Below, in pieces: positions 16,100 through 25,182 of a stretch of DNA of 61,740 bases. This DNA is from an uncultured Eubacteriales bacterium. Lineage in GTDB: Bacteria; Bacillota; Clostridia; Christensenellales; CAG-1252. The number at the start of each line of letters is the position of its first letter. Positions within the stretch are counted from its first letter, which is position 1. A program made the position numbers and the translations under genes. The notes beneath the pieces were generated by a model. It was given only the letters and a program-made list of their open reading frames with translations. It made no database searches and was not told where the DNA came from. The stretch is taken from the NCBI GenBank assembly GCA_902797685.1, contig CADBTQ010000071.1:1-61740 (forward strand), read 5' to 3'.

Positions 16100-17782
16100 T
16101 TACTCCACGTCGTCCTCTTCCTTGCTCTCCTCTTTGGTCAACTCTTGGTTGTCGAACTTTTGAGGTTTGGCGCGGAGAGCGTTGATATCCACGATGGGTT
16201 TGCGGTTTTTGCCGGGGATAAACAGGATCATATCCAGCACGCCGATCACCACGATCACGCCCGCCAACACGATCAACAGTATCGCCCACCAAGCGAGACC
16301 GCCTTGCGCCGCTTCGATATCCACGATCCTCACGCCGTCGGGGGTGTACACCATGGTCAAAGGCTCGGCAAGACGGGTACCCGCTTCGCCCGAAGCCTTG
16401 GAAGAATACAAGGCGACGTAGGTGTCTTTGACCGCATAACGCTTGTTGCCCGAGGTGTAGAACTCGTCTTTGTCGTTGAGGTCGGCAAGACGGTAACCCG
16501 CGTAATAGGTAATGCCGTCCGCACCGCCCAACGCAAAGCGCACCACTTCCACGTCTTTGAGGTCGTCGGCGTGATAGGTATTGCCCAACACCTTAAAGGA
16601 GATGGCTTGATCCACCTTGGTCTCCGCCTTGGTGATGGCGATGTCGTCCACCACGTAGCTGACCCCGTCGACCACGGTGTAGGTGGTCAAAGACAACCTG
16701 CCTCTAGTGACTTTGAGATAGCCGTACACGGGACACTCGGCACGAGTGGCGACCCCGCCTTTTGAGGCGTACTCGGGTTTGAGTTCCAACTTGCCGTCCG
16801 CGAAGTAGTCGGACAAGATCTCTTGATTGGCAAAGTCCTTGCTGCGATCCTTGAGCGACACTTCGTCCGAATAGATGTAGTTGTAGAACTTGTCGCCCAT
16901 GGTGCCCATATTGACAAAGAGCACCCCCTCGGGGTCGATGGCGGCGCCGGTCGCGTCGTACGAGGGCGCGGTCGTTTGATAGGTATGCCCGATCACCTCG
17001 TCTTCTTCGTCCAACACTTCGGTCACACCGCTGACGTACTTGCTGACCGAATAGGTGTGGTCGTGTCCTTGCAGCACCAAGTCCACCCCGTACTCCACCA
17101 AGATAGGCGTGAGTTGGGCGCGAATGGCGATGACGTCGGTATCGAAAGCGTGGCTGCCCGCGGTAAAGGGACCTTTGTGCAAGCACACCACGACGAACTC
17201 GACGCTCTCGTCCGCACGGGCTGCCGCGAGATCCTCTTCGAGCCAGTCGATCTGCTCGTCGGACAAGGCGTTGTCCTCGACCAGATCGTTGGTGTTGAGG
17301 TAAACTATGTGCATATTTTGGTAGGTGTAACTGCCGTAATAGCCGGTAGGCTCGTCCACGTCTTTGTCCGAAATGGTCACGATGGAGGAGATACAGAATG
17401 CATTGTCCTCGTGATTGCCCGCCACCGTCTCAAACGAGTGCTGGGCGTACACTTTGTCGTGTCCGTCGAGCAACCAACCCCATTGGTTGATATTTTCGCC
17501 CTTGTCCACGTTGTCGCCCATGCTAATGACGGTTTGGGGCTTGCCCTTGGACAAAGCTTCCAACATATTGGGCAAAGACAGTTGATAATTGCGCTCTACG
17601 CTGCCTTGGATGTCGGCGATGGCGAGATACTCCACCCCGCCCTCGTCGGGCAACGCCTCGAAGGAATACACCTCGGTCCAACCCGTGCGGTTGGAGCCCA
17701 ACCGATAGTAATAGGTCTTGCCGGGGGTAAGTCCTTGGAGCACGTAGTCGCAGCGGTTGTAGTCGCGGTAGGCATAGGTCAT
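16100..17782 (-). CDS. Purple-acid-phosphatase-like domain with C-terminal membrane anchor (3' half of a split gene)
   Basis: This 560-residue frame starts in the middle of a fibronectin-like PAP N-terminal domain (CDYVLQGLTPGKTYYYRLGS, WTEVYSF) and continues into a calcineurin-like phosphoesterase: ADIQGS, GDNVDKGE, AGNHE, CLHKGPF and GHDHTYS. It ends with a hydrophobic helix (LAWWAILLIVLAGVIVVIGV) and a charged cytoplasmic tail. It has no signal peptide. It is in the same frame as the upstream 1,030-residue protein, separated by TAA and two codons. I therefore read it as the second half of one exported protein, reached by readthrough or inactivated by a nonsense change. Translation alone from its ATG would leave the enzyme cytosolic. 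Confidence 0.8.
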   Translation of the reverse strand: MTYAYRDYNRCDYVLQGLTPGKTYYYRLGSNRTGWTEVYSFEALPDEGGVEYLAIADIQGSVERNYQLSLPNMLEALSKGKPQTVISMGDNVDKGENINQWGWLLDGHDKVYAQHSFETVAGNHEDNAFCISSIVTISDKDVDEPTGYYGSYTYQNMHIVYLNTNDLVEDNALSDEQIDWLEEDLAAARADESVEFVVVCLHKGPFTAGSHAFDTDVIAIRAQLTPILVEYGVDLVLQGHDHTYSVSKYVSGVTEVLDEEDEVIGHTYQTTAPSYDATGAAIDPEGVLFVNMGTMGDKFYNYIYSDEVSLKDRSKDFANQEILSDYFADGKLELKPEYASKGGVATRAECPVYGYLKVTRGRLSLTTYTVVDGVSYVVDDIAITKAETKVDQAISFKVLGNTYHADDLKDVEVVRFALGGADGITYYAGYRLADLNDKDEFYTSGNKRYAVKDTYVALYSSKASGEAGTRLAEPLTMVYTPDGVRIVDIEAAQGGLAWWAILLIVLAGVIVVIGVLDMILFIPGKNRKPIVDINALRAKPQKFDNQELTKEESKEEDDVE

Positions 17783-17788
17783 GTTGAG

Positions 17789-17791
17789 TTA
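17789..17791 (-). other. In-frame TAA splitting a double phosphoesterase gene
   Basis: Minus-strand reading is GGT ATG ACT TAA CTC AAC ATG ACC TAT. The same frame is open on both sides, for 1,030 codons before and 562 after the stop, with the fibronectin-like domain interrupted at this point. Confidence 0.85.
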
Positions 17792-20700
17792 AGTCATACC
17801 CAAGTCCATGGTGGGATACTCGATACGGATATTGTCGCCCGCCACCGCGATTTGGGTGTACAGTCTATCCGCCGCGTCCCCCCATTGGATAAAGGTCTCG
17901 TGTTTTTGGTTGCTGAGATCGTCTTCGTCCACGTCGGTCACGTCCACGTCAAAGTGGGTCCACCATCTCAACGCCTTTTGGGTGGTATCCAATTTGCCGT
18001 CCGAGCCCACCACGTTGGTCATGGTGATCATGGAAGGCACCATGCCGTTGGCTTTGGTGGGAACGACGGTCAACGCGTCGCTGCCGTCCGATAAGCGATA
18101 GTAGGTGTGCACCACTCCGTCCACCGTGAAGTTCGTTGCGTCCAAAGGAGCGGGCGTCACGTTGAAGAACCCGCGTTTGAAGGCGACGCTGTCCTCGGTA
18201 GACAGCACCACGAAGGGGAATAGACTGCCCGCTTGAAGCTTGGCTTGATCCCAACCGATGCCGTCGGGGCTGTCGTCGCGGATCATGGACTCCAACACGT
18301 AGCGACCGTAATTGCCCAAGTTTTTGCAAAAAGCGGTGGTGACGTATTTGTCAAGCAATTCGGCTTTGATCATCAAAGTGATCGTGGGATAGCGGTCGAT
18401 CTTGTCGAGGTAATCGGACGCGATACCCAAGTATTTGGAGATATCTCTCCCCACGAGACCGTTGATCACGTCCAACATGATACCCGAGGTCTTGACCCCG
18501 CCGTTGTCGTCGATCAGACCGATCCCCCTGAGAATGCGGGGCAAGGAGCGGATCAAGTTGCGCAAACTGCTGATATCCGCGTATTTCTTGATGATATTGC
18601 CCACGTCGATCATGCCGTTTGCAAACTTGAGTTCGAGCAAACTCGCGCCGTTTTCGCTCAAATCAAAGCCCTTGCCGTTCGCCACGTCCGCTTTGGTGAC
18701 GGGGGCGGCGTCTTCGTCCACTCTGACGTACTCCACGTCTCCCCAATAGATGGGGGCGTTGAGCAACACTTCCAACTGAGGCATCACGCCGCGATAGATC
18801 AAGTCCTCGATCATGCGCACGAAGTCCCCGTTGTCAAGCGCGTTGAGCATGGGCAGCAAATTGTCGGCGATATAGTCCCCGTGAGCGCCCACCAAGTGCG
18901 CGCCATAGACCTGCCACAAAAGATCGCCCAAGGTCAGTCCGCCTTGGGATTTGCCGTAAGAGAAGTCGAACTTGAGGATATAATCCACGAAGTCCTCGGC
19001 AAAGTCGATCAAGCCGTAGCCCGCTTGGGGCGCGTCCGCCATCGTGAACTCGGTGCCGTCCGCATTGGGGATAAAGGGCACGAAATCCATGTCGGCGAGT
19101 TGGTCGATCAAATCGTTGAGGAGTTGGTACACGCCGTCCATGCTGCCGCCGGCAAGACCCGCGGTCATGGAGCGGATACGATCGTACAGCCCGTCGTTGA
19201 CGTAGCCTTTGATCATATTGCCGAGCATATTGCGGAGCCCTTTGCCCAAAGCGACGTCGATGCCGACGTAAGAGTCGCCGTCCATCTCGTATTCGGTACT
19301 CATCGCCACGCTGCCGTCCGCTTGCACTCTCGGCAACTTATAGCGGAACACGTCCACCCCGTCCAACTTATCGTTGAAGTCGGTAAAGTTGACGTGGGAA
19401 GCCACGTCTTCCGAATAGGCGCCGTCGGTGTACCAAGTTTGCTTGATCGCCAAGTCGCGCCAACCCGAACCCATACTCGCCATGGAGCCGGTCTCGAAGT
19501 CGTACAGGATGTTGCCCGATTGCGAAACAAAGTTTTCGATATCCATGGCGTGTTGGTGACCCGTAAAGGTATAACGGATACCGTGGTCCGCCAAGTTGGA
19601 AGCGACCTGTTCCCAGTTGTCGTAAGTAAACAAACTGATGACCTCGTCTTCGGTGTCAAAGTGAGGCAGAATGTTGATATGTCCCAAGCACACCACCAAA
19701 TTGCCTTGCTCGGCGTCTCGGTGGGTGGCGAGCGAGTCGAACGCCCACTTGAGCATATTGTTGAGAATGATACCGCCCGTGGTCTCGTCCCATCCGTCCG
19801 AGGACAGCATCGCCATATTGGTCTCGTCCTCTTTGAGCGCTTTGAATCGACGGCTGTCTCCGTCAAAACCCACGACGGTCACGCCGTTGAGCCTGGCGAT
19901 ATAACTGCACGCGCCGTGACGGCTGTATTGGGCGGTAATGCGGAAGTCTTTGTCGCTTGCGTTGTAATCTTCCACCGCCTGTGCCATGTCGGCGCCGCCT
20001 TGTTCGAGAGTCCAAGCGTTGAGACCGCCGCCCGAGAGGACTTTGTACTCGCGATCATAGACGTATCTATGCTCGGGGTCGAGTTCCTCCCCCACCAACA
20101 CCAAGGGCTCGTCCAATAATACGGGAGTCTCGGACAAAACCGTGTCGTCGTCGTACCAGAAGGGGGACTCGTAGAAAAACTCCAACTCGCAGCCGTCCGC
20201 CATACCGCAGGTAGGGAGATGTTTGCCCTCTTTGCGCAAAGGACAGTTGCAATAGCCGAAGTCGGAGAAGAGGGTGACGAACTCCAAGTTGGTGGTGGTA
20301 CGCACCCCCGTCTTTTTGAGGGAAGCGAGATACGCTTGCTTTTGTTCGGCACTCATCCCCCAAAACTCGGCGTACTCGTCGGCGTTATCGGGGTTGGGCA
20401 TAAAGGAGCCCGCTTTTTGGTTGTAGATGTCGTGGTTGCCGGGGATGGCGAAGAATTGGAATCCCTCGTAACCCTCGATCGCACGGATCTTGGCGGTGTA
20501 CTCTTTGAGTACCGAAGCCACCCACATGGTGTTGGCTAACTCGCCGTTGCTGGTGAGATCGCCCGTCAAAAAGACGTACATGGGGGCGTCGCCCGCTATC
20601 GCTTGGGCGTAGATGTCGTCAAGGGCGGTGCGGGTCAACTCTTGGGTCTCCCCCAACATTTTGCCGCTGGCGATACTGCCCGAAGCGTAACTTTGGGAAT

Positions 20701-20881
20701 AGGGATTGCACCACTCCTCGATCATGACGTGGATATCGGACATCTGCGCCAGTCTGACGGTGCGGCTGTGTTCCACTTCCGCCTTGCCCTCGTCGGCAAA
20801 CGCCAAGCTCACGCCCAGCATCGACCCGACCACGGCGACAACCAAAACCACGATCACAATACTCCAAATGCTCTTTTTCAT
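17789..20881 (-). CDS. Large secreted metallophosphoesterase (5' part of a split gene)
   Basis: A signal peptide or anchor (residues 1-30) precedes a calcineurin-like phosphoesterase with D49/H51 (QMSDIH), GDLTSNGE near 107, GNHD at 148-151, a CLGHIN block and TGHQHAMD. These are the metal ligands of the binuclear metallophosphatase fold. A cysteine-containing insert (CNCPLRKEGKHLPTCGM) follows the first half. The final third has no recognised fold until it enters the strands of a PAP-type fibronectin domain at the very end, which is cut by the stop codon. It lacks the membrane anchor carried by the downstream half. The substrate is unknown; extracellular phosphate or nucleotide scavenging is a family-based guess. 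It follows gpmI on the same strand. Confidence 0.85.
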   Translation of the reverse strand: MKKSIWSIVIVVLVVAVVGSMLGVSLAFADEGKAEVEHSRTVRLAQMSDIHVMIEEWCNPYSQSYASGSIASGKMLGETQELTRTALDDIYAQAIAGDAPMYVFLTGDLTSNGELANTMWVASVLKEYTAKIRAIEGYEGFQFFAIPGNHDIYNQKAGSFMPNPDNADEYAEFWGMSAEQKQAYLASLKKTGVRTTTNLEFVTLFSDFGYCNCPLRKEGKHLPTCGMADGCELEFFYESPFWYDDDTVLSETPVLLDEPLVLVGEELDPEHRYVYDREYKVLSGGGLNAWTLEQGGADMAQAVEDYNASDKDFRITAQYSRHGACSYIARLNGVTVVGFDGDSRRFKALKEDETNMAMLSSDGWDETTGGIILNNMLKWAFDSLATHRDAEQGNLVVCLGHINILPHFDTEDEVISLFTYDNWEQVASNLADHGIRYTFTGHQHAMDIENFVSQSGNILYDFETGSMASMGSGWRDLAIKQTWYTDGAYSEDVASHVNFTDFNDKLDGVDVFRYKLPRVQADGSVAMSTEYEMDGDSYVGIDVALGKGLRNMLGNMIKGYVNDGLYDRIRSMTAGLAGGSMDGVYQLLNDLIDQLADMDFVPFIPNADGTEFTMADAPQAGYGLIDFAEDFVDYILKFDFSYGKSQGGLTLGDLLWQVYGAHLVGAHGDYIADNLLPMLNALDNGDFVRMIEDLIYRGVMPQLEVLLNAPIYWGDVEYVRVDEDAAPVTKADVANGKGFDLSENGASLLELKFANGMIDVGNIIKKYADISSLRNLIRSLPRILRGIGLIDDNGGVKTSGIMLDVINGLVGRDISKYLGIASDYLDKIDRYPTITLMIKAELLDKYVTTAFCKNLGNYGRYVLESMIRDDSPDGIGWDQAKLQAGSLFPFVVLSTEDSVAFKRGFFNVTPAPLDATNFTVDGVVHTYYRLSDGSDALTVVPTKANGMVPSMITMTNVVGSDGKLDTTQKALRWWTHFDVDVTDVDEDDLSNQKHETFIQWGDAADRLYTQIAVAGDNIRIEYPTMDLGMT

Positions 20882-20924
20882 AATGCGTCTCCTTGAGGGG
20901 CAACCCCTCGCGTGTGTGAGCGTG

Positions 20925-22466
20925 TTATCTTACCAACAAACTCTTGCCGGTCATCTCTTGGGGTTGCTCGAGCCCCATAATGTCAAACAAAGTAGGCACG
21001 ATATCCGCCAGGATACCGTCGTTGAGGCGAGCGCCGACCAAACTATCGTCCACCGCCACGAAAGGCACGCGGTTGGTGGTATGCGCCGTAAAGGGGGAGC
21101 CGTCCTCGGCAATCATGTACTCGGCGTTGCCGTGATCGGCGGTGATCAGGGCGGTACCGCCCAAACTTCGGATGGTCTCGGTGACCTGCTTGACGCACTC
21201 GTCCACCGCTTTGACCGCTTCGACCGCCGCGGGGATGATGCCCGTGTGTCCCACCATGTCGCAGTTGGCGAAGTTGAGGACCATCAAGTCGTACTTGCCG
21301 CTCTTGATGAGTTCGCAAGCCTTGTCCGCCACTTCGTGCGCGCTCATGTCGGGTTTGAGGTCGAAGGTCTTGACGTCGGGAGAGGGAATCAACACCCTGT
21401 CCTCGTTGGGATTGGCTTTTTCCACCCCGCCGTTAAAGAAGAAGGTGACGTGCGCGTACTTTTGGGTCTCGGCGATACGCAGTTGGGTATAGCCGCACTT
21501 GGACACGTACTCGCCGAAGGTGTTGGCGTACTCTTGGGGTTTGAAAGCGATATCCACCCCGGTAAAGGACTCGTCGTATTGCTTAAAGCAGACGTAGTAG
21601 GGGTGCAGATACTCGGGACGGGGGAAGGAATCGAACTCGGGATAGATAAAGGCACGGGTGATCTGGCGAGCGCGGTCGGGACGGAAGTTGAAAAAGATGA
21701 TCGCGTCCTCTTTGCCGATGGAGCCCACCGCTTTGCCGTCTTTGACAATGACCGAAGGCAACACGAATTCGTCGGTGACCCCGCGAGCGTAGCTGTCGCG
21801 AATGGCGTCCAACGCCGACTCAAAGGGCAAGCCCTCCCCCAAAGTCAGGGCGCGATACGCTTTTTCGTTGCGATCCCAAGCGAAATCGCGGTCCATGGCG
21901 TAGAATCTACCGCACACGGTAGCGATACGACCCACGCCGATCTCCTTGATCTTGTCCTCGAGCATGGCGATATAGTGTTCGCCCGAAGTGGGAGATACGT
22001 CGCGACCGTCCATAAAGCAATGGACCGCCACGTCCTCGAGCCCACGGCGTTTTGCCATCTCCAACAGCGCAAACAAGTGGGTGATGTGGCTGTGCACGCC
22101 GCCGTCCGAGAGTAGTCCCATCAAGTGGAGACGTTTGCCGTTTTGCTTGGCGTAGTCCATTGCGCCGACCAACGCTTCGTTTTGGAAGAAGTCGCCGTCT
22201 TGGATGCTCTTGGTGATACGGGTGAGGTCTTGGTAGATGATGCGACCCGCGCCCATATTGAGGTGACCCACCTCGCTGTTGCCCATTTGTCCGTCGGGCA
22301 GACCCACATCCATACCGCTGGCACCCAAGGTGCTGTGGGGATAGCGAGCCATAAGCGAATCGAGGTAGGGAGTACCCGCCATGGCGATGGCGTTGCCGTA
22401 AGTCTCCTTGCGCAAACCAAAGCCGTCCATGATGATAATGCTGTAAAACTTGTCGGATTTTCTCAT
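20925..22466 (-). CDS. gpmI: 2,3-bisphosphoglycerate-independent phosphoglycerate mutase
   Basis: Interconverts 3- and 2-phosphoglycerate in lower glycolysis using two Mn ions. The 513-residue protein has IIIMDGFGLR (metal-binding Asp), the catalytic serine in GQMGNSEVGHLNMGAGR, LSDGGVHSH, DGRDVSPTS, FFNFRPDRARQ and the terminal LITADHGNAE and AHTTNRVPF. I prefer the ATG at 22466 to a GTG at 22481, since it begins just before the conserved DGFG segment. It is the third glycolytic gene of the pgk-tpiA-gpmI run. Confidence 0.97.
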   Translation of the reverse strand: MRKSDKFYSIIIMDGFGLRKETYGNAIAMAGTPYLDSLMARYPHSTLGASGMDVGLPDGQMGNSEVGHLNMGAGRIIYQDLTRITKSIQDGDFFQNEALVGAMDYAKQNGKRLHLMGLLSDGGVHSHITHLFALLEMAKRRGLEDVAVHCFMDGRDVSPTSGEHYIAMLEDKIKEIGVGRIATVCGRFYAMDRDFAWDRNEKAYRALTLGEGLPFESALDAIRDSYARGVTDEFVLPSVIVKDGKAVGSIGKEDAIIFFNFRPDRARQITRAFIYPEFDSFPRPEYLHPYYVCFKQYDESFTGVDIAFKPQEYANTFGEYVSKCGYTQLRIAETQKYAHVTFFFNGGVEKANPNEDRVLIPSPDVKTFDLKPDMSAHEVADKACELIKSGKYDLMVLNFANCDMVGHTGIIPAAVEAVKAVDECVKQVTETIRSLGGTALITADHGNAEYMIAEDGSPFTAHTTNRVPFVAVDDSLVGARLNDGILADIVPTLFDIMGLEQPQEMTGKSLLVR

Positions 22467-22481
22467 ATCTTCAAAATGCAC

Positions 22482-22506
22482 AAAAGGATGAGCGAATCGT
22501 CCTTTT
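22482..22506 (-). other. Hairpin between tpiA and gpmI
   Basis: AAAAGGATGA (22482-22491) can pair with TCGTCCTTTT (22497-22506) across a 5-nt loop with one mismatch. It lies in the tpiA-gpmI gap and might be an attenuator or an mRNA processing or stability element. The U-tract is short, so full termination seems unlikely. Confidence 0.5.
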
Positions 22507-22531
22507 TGGGTGTGTCTATATAGGGAGTCGA

Positions 22532-23290
22532 TTATTTGTCAAAGCCAACGACTTTGGCAAAGTCTTCCGCTTTGAGGCTGGCGCCGCCGATCAAACCGCC
22601 GTCGATCTCGGGCATAGCCATCAATTCTTTGGCGTTTTTGGCGTTCATGCTGCCGCCGTATTGGATGCGCACGCGATTTTCGGCGCACTTGGGGCAATAC
22701 AACTCCGCCATGCAGTCACGGATGATCTTGATGGTGTCGTTGGCGTCTTGCGCGGTCGCGGTCTTGCCGGTACCGATCGCCCACACGGGTTCGTAAGCGA
22801 TGACGATGTTGTCCAATTCGTCGTTGTCGATGCCCTCGAAAGCGGCTTTGGTTTGACGAGTGACCACTTCGGCGGTGACGCCCGCTTCGCGCTCGGCAAG
22901 GGTCTCGCCCACGCAGAGGATCACTTTGAGTCCGCGGGAGAGCGCGGCTTTGACGCGGGCGTTGACGGTTTGGTCGGTCTCACCGAAGTAGGTGCGGCGC
23001 TCGCTGTGCCCGACGATGACGTATTCCACGCCCAACTCTTTGAGCATGTCGGCGCTGATCTCACCGGTGAAAGCGCCCTTTTCCGCCCAGTGCACGTTTT
23101 CGGCGCCCACGTGGATGTTGCTGCCTTTGGTGGCTTCCACAGCGGCTGCCAAGTCGGTGTAGGGGGTGCAAATGACCACGTCACAGTTGGCGTCTTTGAC
23201 CAAAGGGATGAGGTCGGCGACCAACGCCTTGGTTTGGGCGATGGTGTTGTTCATTTTCCAGTTACCTGCAATGATAGGTTTTCTTGCCAT
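22532..23290 (-). CDS. tpiA: Triose-phosphate isomerase
   Basis: Interconverts dihydroxyacetone phosphate and glyceraldehyde 3-phosphate. The 252-residue TIM barrel has the substrate Lys in GNWKMNN, the electrophilic His in GHSERR, the catalytic Glu in AYEPVWAIGTG, and the phosphate-binding QYGGSMNAKN. The start at 23290 is preceded by GGAG eight bases upstream and begins MARKPIIAGNWKMN, as expected. It lies between pgk and gpmI; the gap towards pgk holds repeat elements. Confidence 0.98.
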   Translation of the reverse strand: MARKPIIAGNWKMNNTIAQTKALVADLIPLVKDANCDVVICTPYTDLAAAVEATKGSNIHVGAENVHWAEKGAFTGEISADMLKELGVEYVIVGHSERRTYFGETDQTVNARVKAALSRGLKVILCVGETLAEREAGVTAEVVTRQTKAAFEGIDNDELDNIVIAYEPVWAIGTGKTATAQDANDTIKIIRDCMAELYCPKCAENRVRIQYGGSMNAKNAKELMAMPEIDGGLIGGASLKAEDFAKVVGFDK

Positions 23291-23391
23291 AATATTTCTC
23301 CTTATGAGTTTGTTTCGATTTGTGTCCCACTCTCCGCCTACGAAGGTTTTTTGCTTCTCCACCTACGTTTGCCCCGCTTGGACCGGGAGTT

Positions 23392-23567
23392 GAGAGGAGA
23401 GAGCGGGTGTCCTAACGAGTGAGCGATGCCCAACGTACTCCTTGTACATGACATGGTATTGCCCAAGGGCACGCTAGATACGCTCGACTACGCTCGGTAT
23501 GACTGCGTGCGCGTTCCGATAGCGCAAGCGAACGACTGCACGTCGCCGTATTTTTTTGCTCAACACG
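23392..23567. repeat. Dispersed hairpin element, copy 3, interrupted by a second repeat
   Basis: The segment starts with GAGGAGAGAGCGGGTG and contains GTACTCCTTGTACATGAC, matching the copy at 23.6 kb. The 3' end (CGAACGACTGCACGTCGCC) appears only after ~65 bp of foreign sequence centred on 23470-23518. Residual arms are only GTTGAG/CTCAAC, so it looks old. It lies in the pgk-tpiA gap. Confidence 0.7.
23470..23518. repeat. Short palindromic repeat B, copy 1 (nested)
   Basis: It contains GGCACGCTAGATACGCTCG and CTCGGTATGAC, and matches a second intergenic copy at 35279-35330. It sits inside a copy of the larger hairpin element, so it arrived later. Confidence 0.75.
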
Positions 23568-23586
23568 CTTTTCTCTCTCACCGCAC

Positions 23587-23714
23587 CAACGATAAGTAAT
23601 TGAGATGAGAGAGGGTGCGTGCCAAGGAGCGAGCCGAGCGCCTAGTGTACTCCTTGTACACGACGCGAGCGAGCGACCGAACGTCGCCCTATCTCGCTCA
23701 ATTACTTATCGTTG
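23587..23714. repeat. Dispersed hairpin element, copy 2 (arm overlaps the pgk 3' end)
   Basis: Perfect 18-bp inverted arms at 23587-23604 and 23697-23714 enclose a 92-nt core. The inner arm is the last codons of pgk plus its stop and five more bases; the outer arm is their exact reverse complement. The core matches the copy at 4563-4652 over nearly its whole length, including GAGAGGGTGCGT, AGTGTAC...GTACACG and ACGTCGCCCTAT. In the pgk mRNA the stop codon would lie in an 18-bp stem. Confidence 0.92.
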
Positions 23715-25015
23715 AGGCAGGCGATTCCGGGAAGGATTTTGCCCTCAAACAACTCCAACGACGCACCGCCACCTGTAGAGATGTGGGTCATCTTGTCGGC
23801 AAAACCGAGTTGCGCCACAGCGGCTGCGGAGTCACCGCCACCGATGATGGTGATCGCGCCCTCCGCCTCTGCCATGGCTTTGGCGATGGCTTTGGTGCCG
23901 GCGGCGAGGATGGGATTCTCAAACACGCCCATGGGTCCGTTCCACACCACGCTCTTGGCTTTTTTGATTTCGGAAGCAAACAATTCGCGGCTCTTTTCGC
24001 CGATATCCAAGCCCTCTTTGTCCTCGGGGATCTGATCGGCGGGCACCGTCTCGATGGCGATCTCGGCGTCGATGGGGTCGGGGAAACTGTCGGCGACCAC
24101 GGTGTCGATGGGCAGGAGCAATTTTTTGCCCAAGCGCTCGGCTTTCGCCATCATCTCGCGGCAATAGTCGAGTTTTTCATCGTCGACCAAGCTCTTGCCG
24201 ATGCCGTAGCCTTTGGCTTTGAGGAAGGTAAACGCCATGCCGCCGCCGATGATAAGGCTGTCGCATTTTTCGAGCAAGTTGCTGATGACGTTGAGTTTGT
24301 CAGCCACTTTGGCGCCGCCCAAGACCGCCACGAAGGGACGGACGGGATTTTCCAAAGTAGCCGCCATCACGTTGAGTTCCTTTTCGATCAGGAAGCCGCA
24401 GACCGCGGTCTTGACGAAACCGTATTCCACGATAGCGGCGGTGGTGGCGTGAGAGCGGTGAGCGGTACCGAAAGCGTCGTTGACGTACACGTCGCAGAAG
24501 GACGCCAATTTGCGGCACAATTCCTCGTCGCGTTTTTCTTCGCCCGCTTCAAAACGGGTGTTTTGGAGCAACAGCACGTCCCCGTCCTTGAGGGCAGCCA
24601 CTTTGGCTTGCGCGTCGGGACCTACCACGTCCTCGGCAAACGCCACGGGGCGACCCAACTTCTCCGCCAAACGAAGGGCGACGGGACGAAGGGAGAACTT
24701 TTCTTTATCTTTGAGAGCCTTTTTGAGGAACTCGGCTTTGGCTGCCGCTTGTTCTTCGACAGGCAGCGCTTCGACCGCTTTCTTTTCCTTTTTGTTGAGG
24801 CCGAAACCGGGGGTCAACACGTTGTGCGGCTTGCCCATGTGGGAGCACAGGATGACCTTGGCGCCTTGGTCGATGAGATATTGAATGGTCGGCAACGCGC
24901 CGTTGATACGGTTTTCATCGGTGATCACACCGTCTTTCATGGGCACGTTGAAGTCCACGCGCACCAAGCAACGTTTGCCTTTGACGTCTACGTCTCTAAC
25001 TGTCTTTTTGTTCAT
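23702..25015 (-). CDS. pgk: Phosphoglycerate kinase
   Basis: Transfers phosphate from 1,3-bisphosphoglycerate to ADP. The 437-residue protein has [11 protein letters not shown] near the N-terminus, [20 protein letters not shown], the nucleotide-side GGAKVADKL and the C-terminal [11 protein letters not shown]...[11 protein letters not shown]. It is slightly longer than typical (~395-400), through an insertion after [18 protein letters not shown] that many Clostridia share. It is the first gene of the glycolytic run; no gap gene adjoins it. Its last codons form one arm of a hairpin element. Confidence 0.98.
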   Translation of the reverse strand: MNKKTVRDVDVKGKRCLVRVDFNVPMKDGVITDENRINGALPTIQYLIDQGAKVILCSHMGKPHNVLTPGFGLNKKEKKAVEALPVEEQAAAKAEFLKKALKDKEKFSLRPVALRLAEKLGRPVAFAEDVVGPDAQAKVAALKDGDVLLLQNTRFEAGEEKRDEELCRKLASFCDVYVNDAFGTAHRSHATTAAIVEYGFVKTAVCGFLIEKELNVMAATLENPVRPFVAVLGGAKVADKLNVISNLLEKCDSLIIGGGMAFTFLKAKGYGIGKSLVDDEKLDYCREMMAKAERLGKKLLLPIDTVVADSFPDPIDAEIAIETVPADQIPEDKEGLDIGEKSRELFASEIKKAKSVVWNGPMGVFENPILAAGTKAIAKAMAEAEGAITIIGGGDSAAAVAQLGFADKMTHISTGGGASLELFEGKILPGIACLNDK

Positions 25016-25053
25016 ACAATAAAACTCTCCTTATTGTTTGGATTTCGTCTAAC

Positions 25054-25083
25054 AGTATACCACACTCCCCCGCCTTTTGTAAA
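25054..25083 (-). promoter_or_regulatory. pgk-tpiA-gpmI promoter
   Basis: On the minus strand TTTACA (25083-25078), 18-nt spacer, TATACT (25059-25054). AGGAG precedes the pgk ATG. Confidence 0.75.
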
Positions 25084-25137
25084 GGGTCTTTTGCAAACTT
25101 CACCTATGGTGAAAGAGAGTTTGAGTTATCAAAAAAA

Positions 25138-25167
25138 CGCGGCCGAGCGATTTTGCTCGGTCGCGTC
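25138..25167 (-). terminator. Terminator after the alpha/beta-hydrolase gene
   Basis: GCGACCGAGC pairs with GCTCGGCCGC and is followed on the minus strand by seven T residues. A further small hairpin (CTTCACC/GGTGAAG, 25099-25116) lies just beyond it. Confidence 0.88.
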
Positions 25168-25182
25168 TTGTCATTCGGCGAC

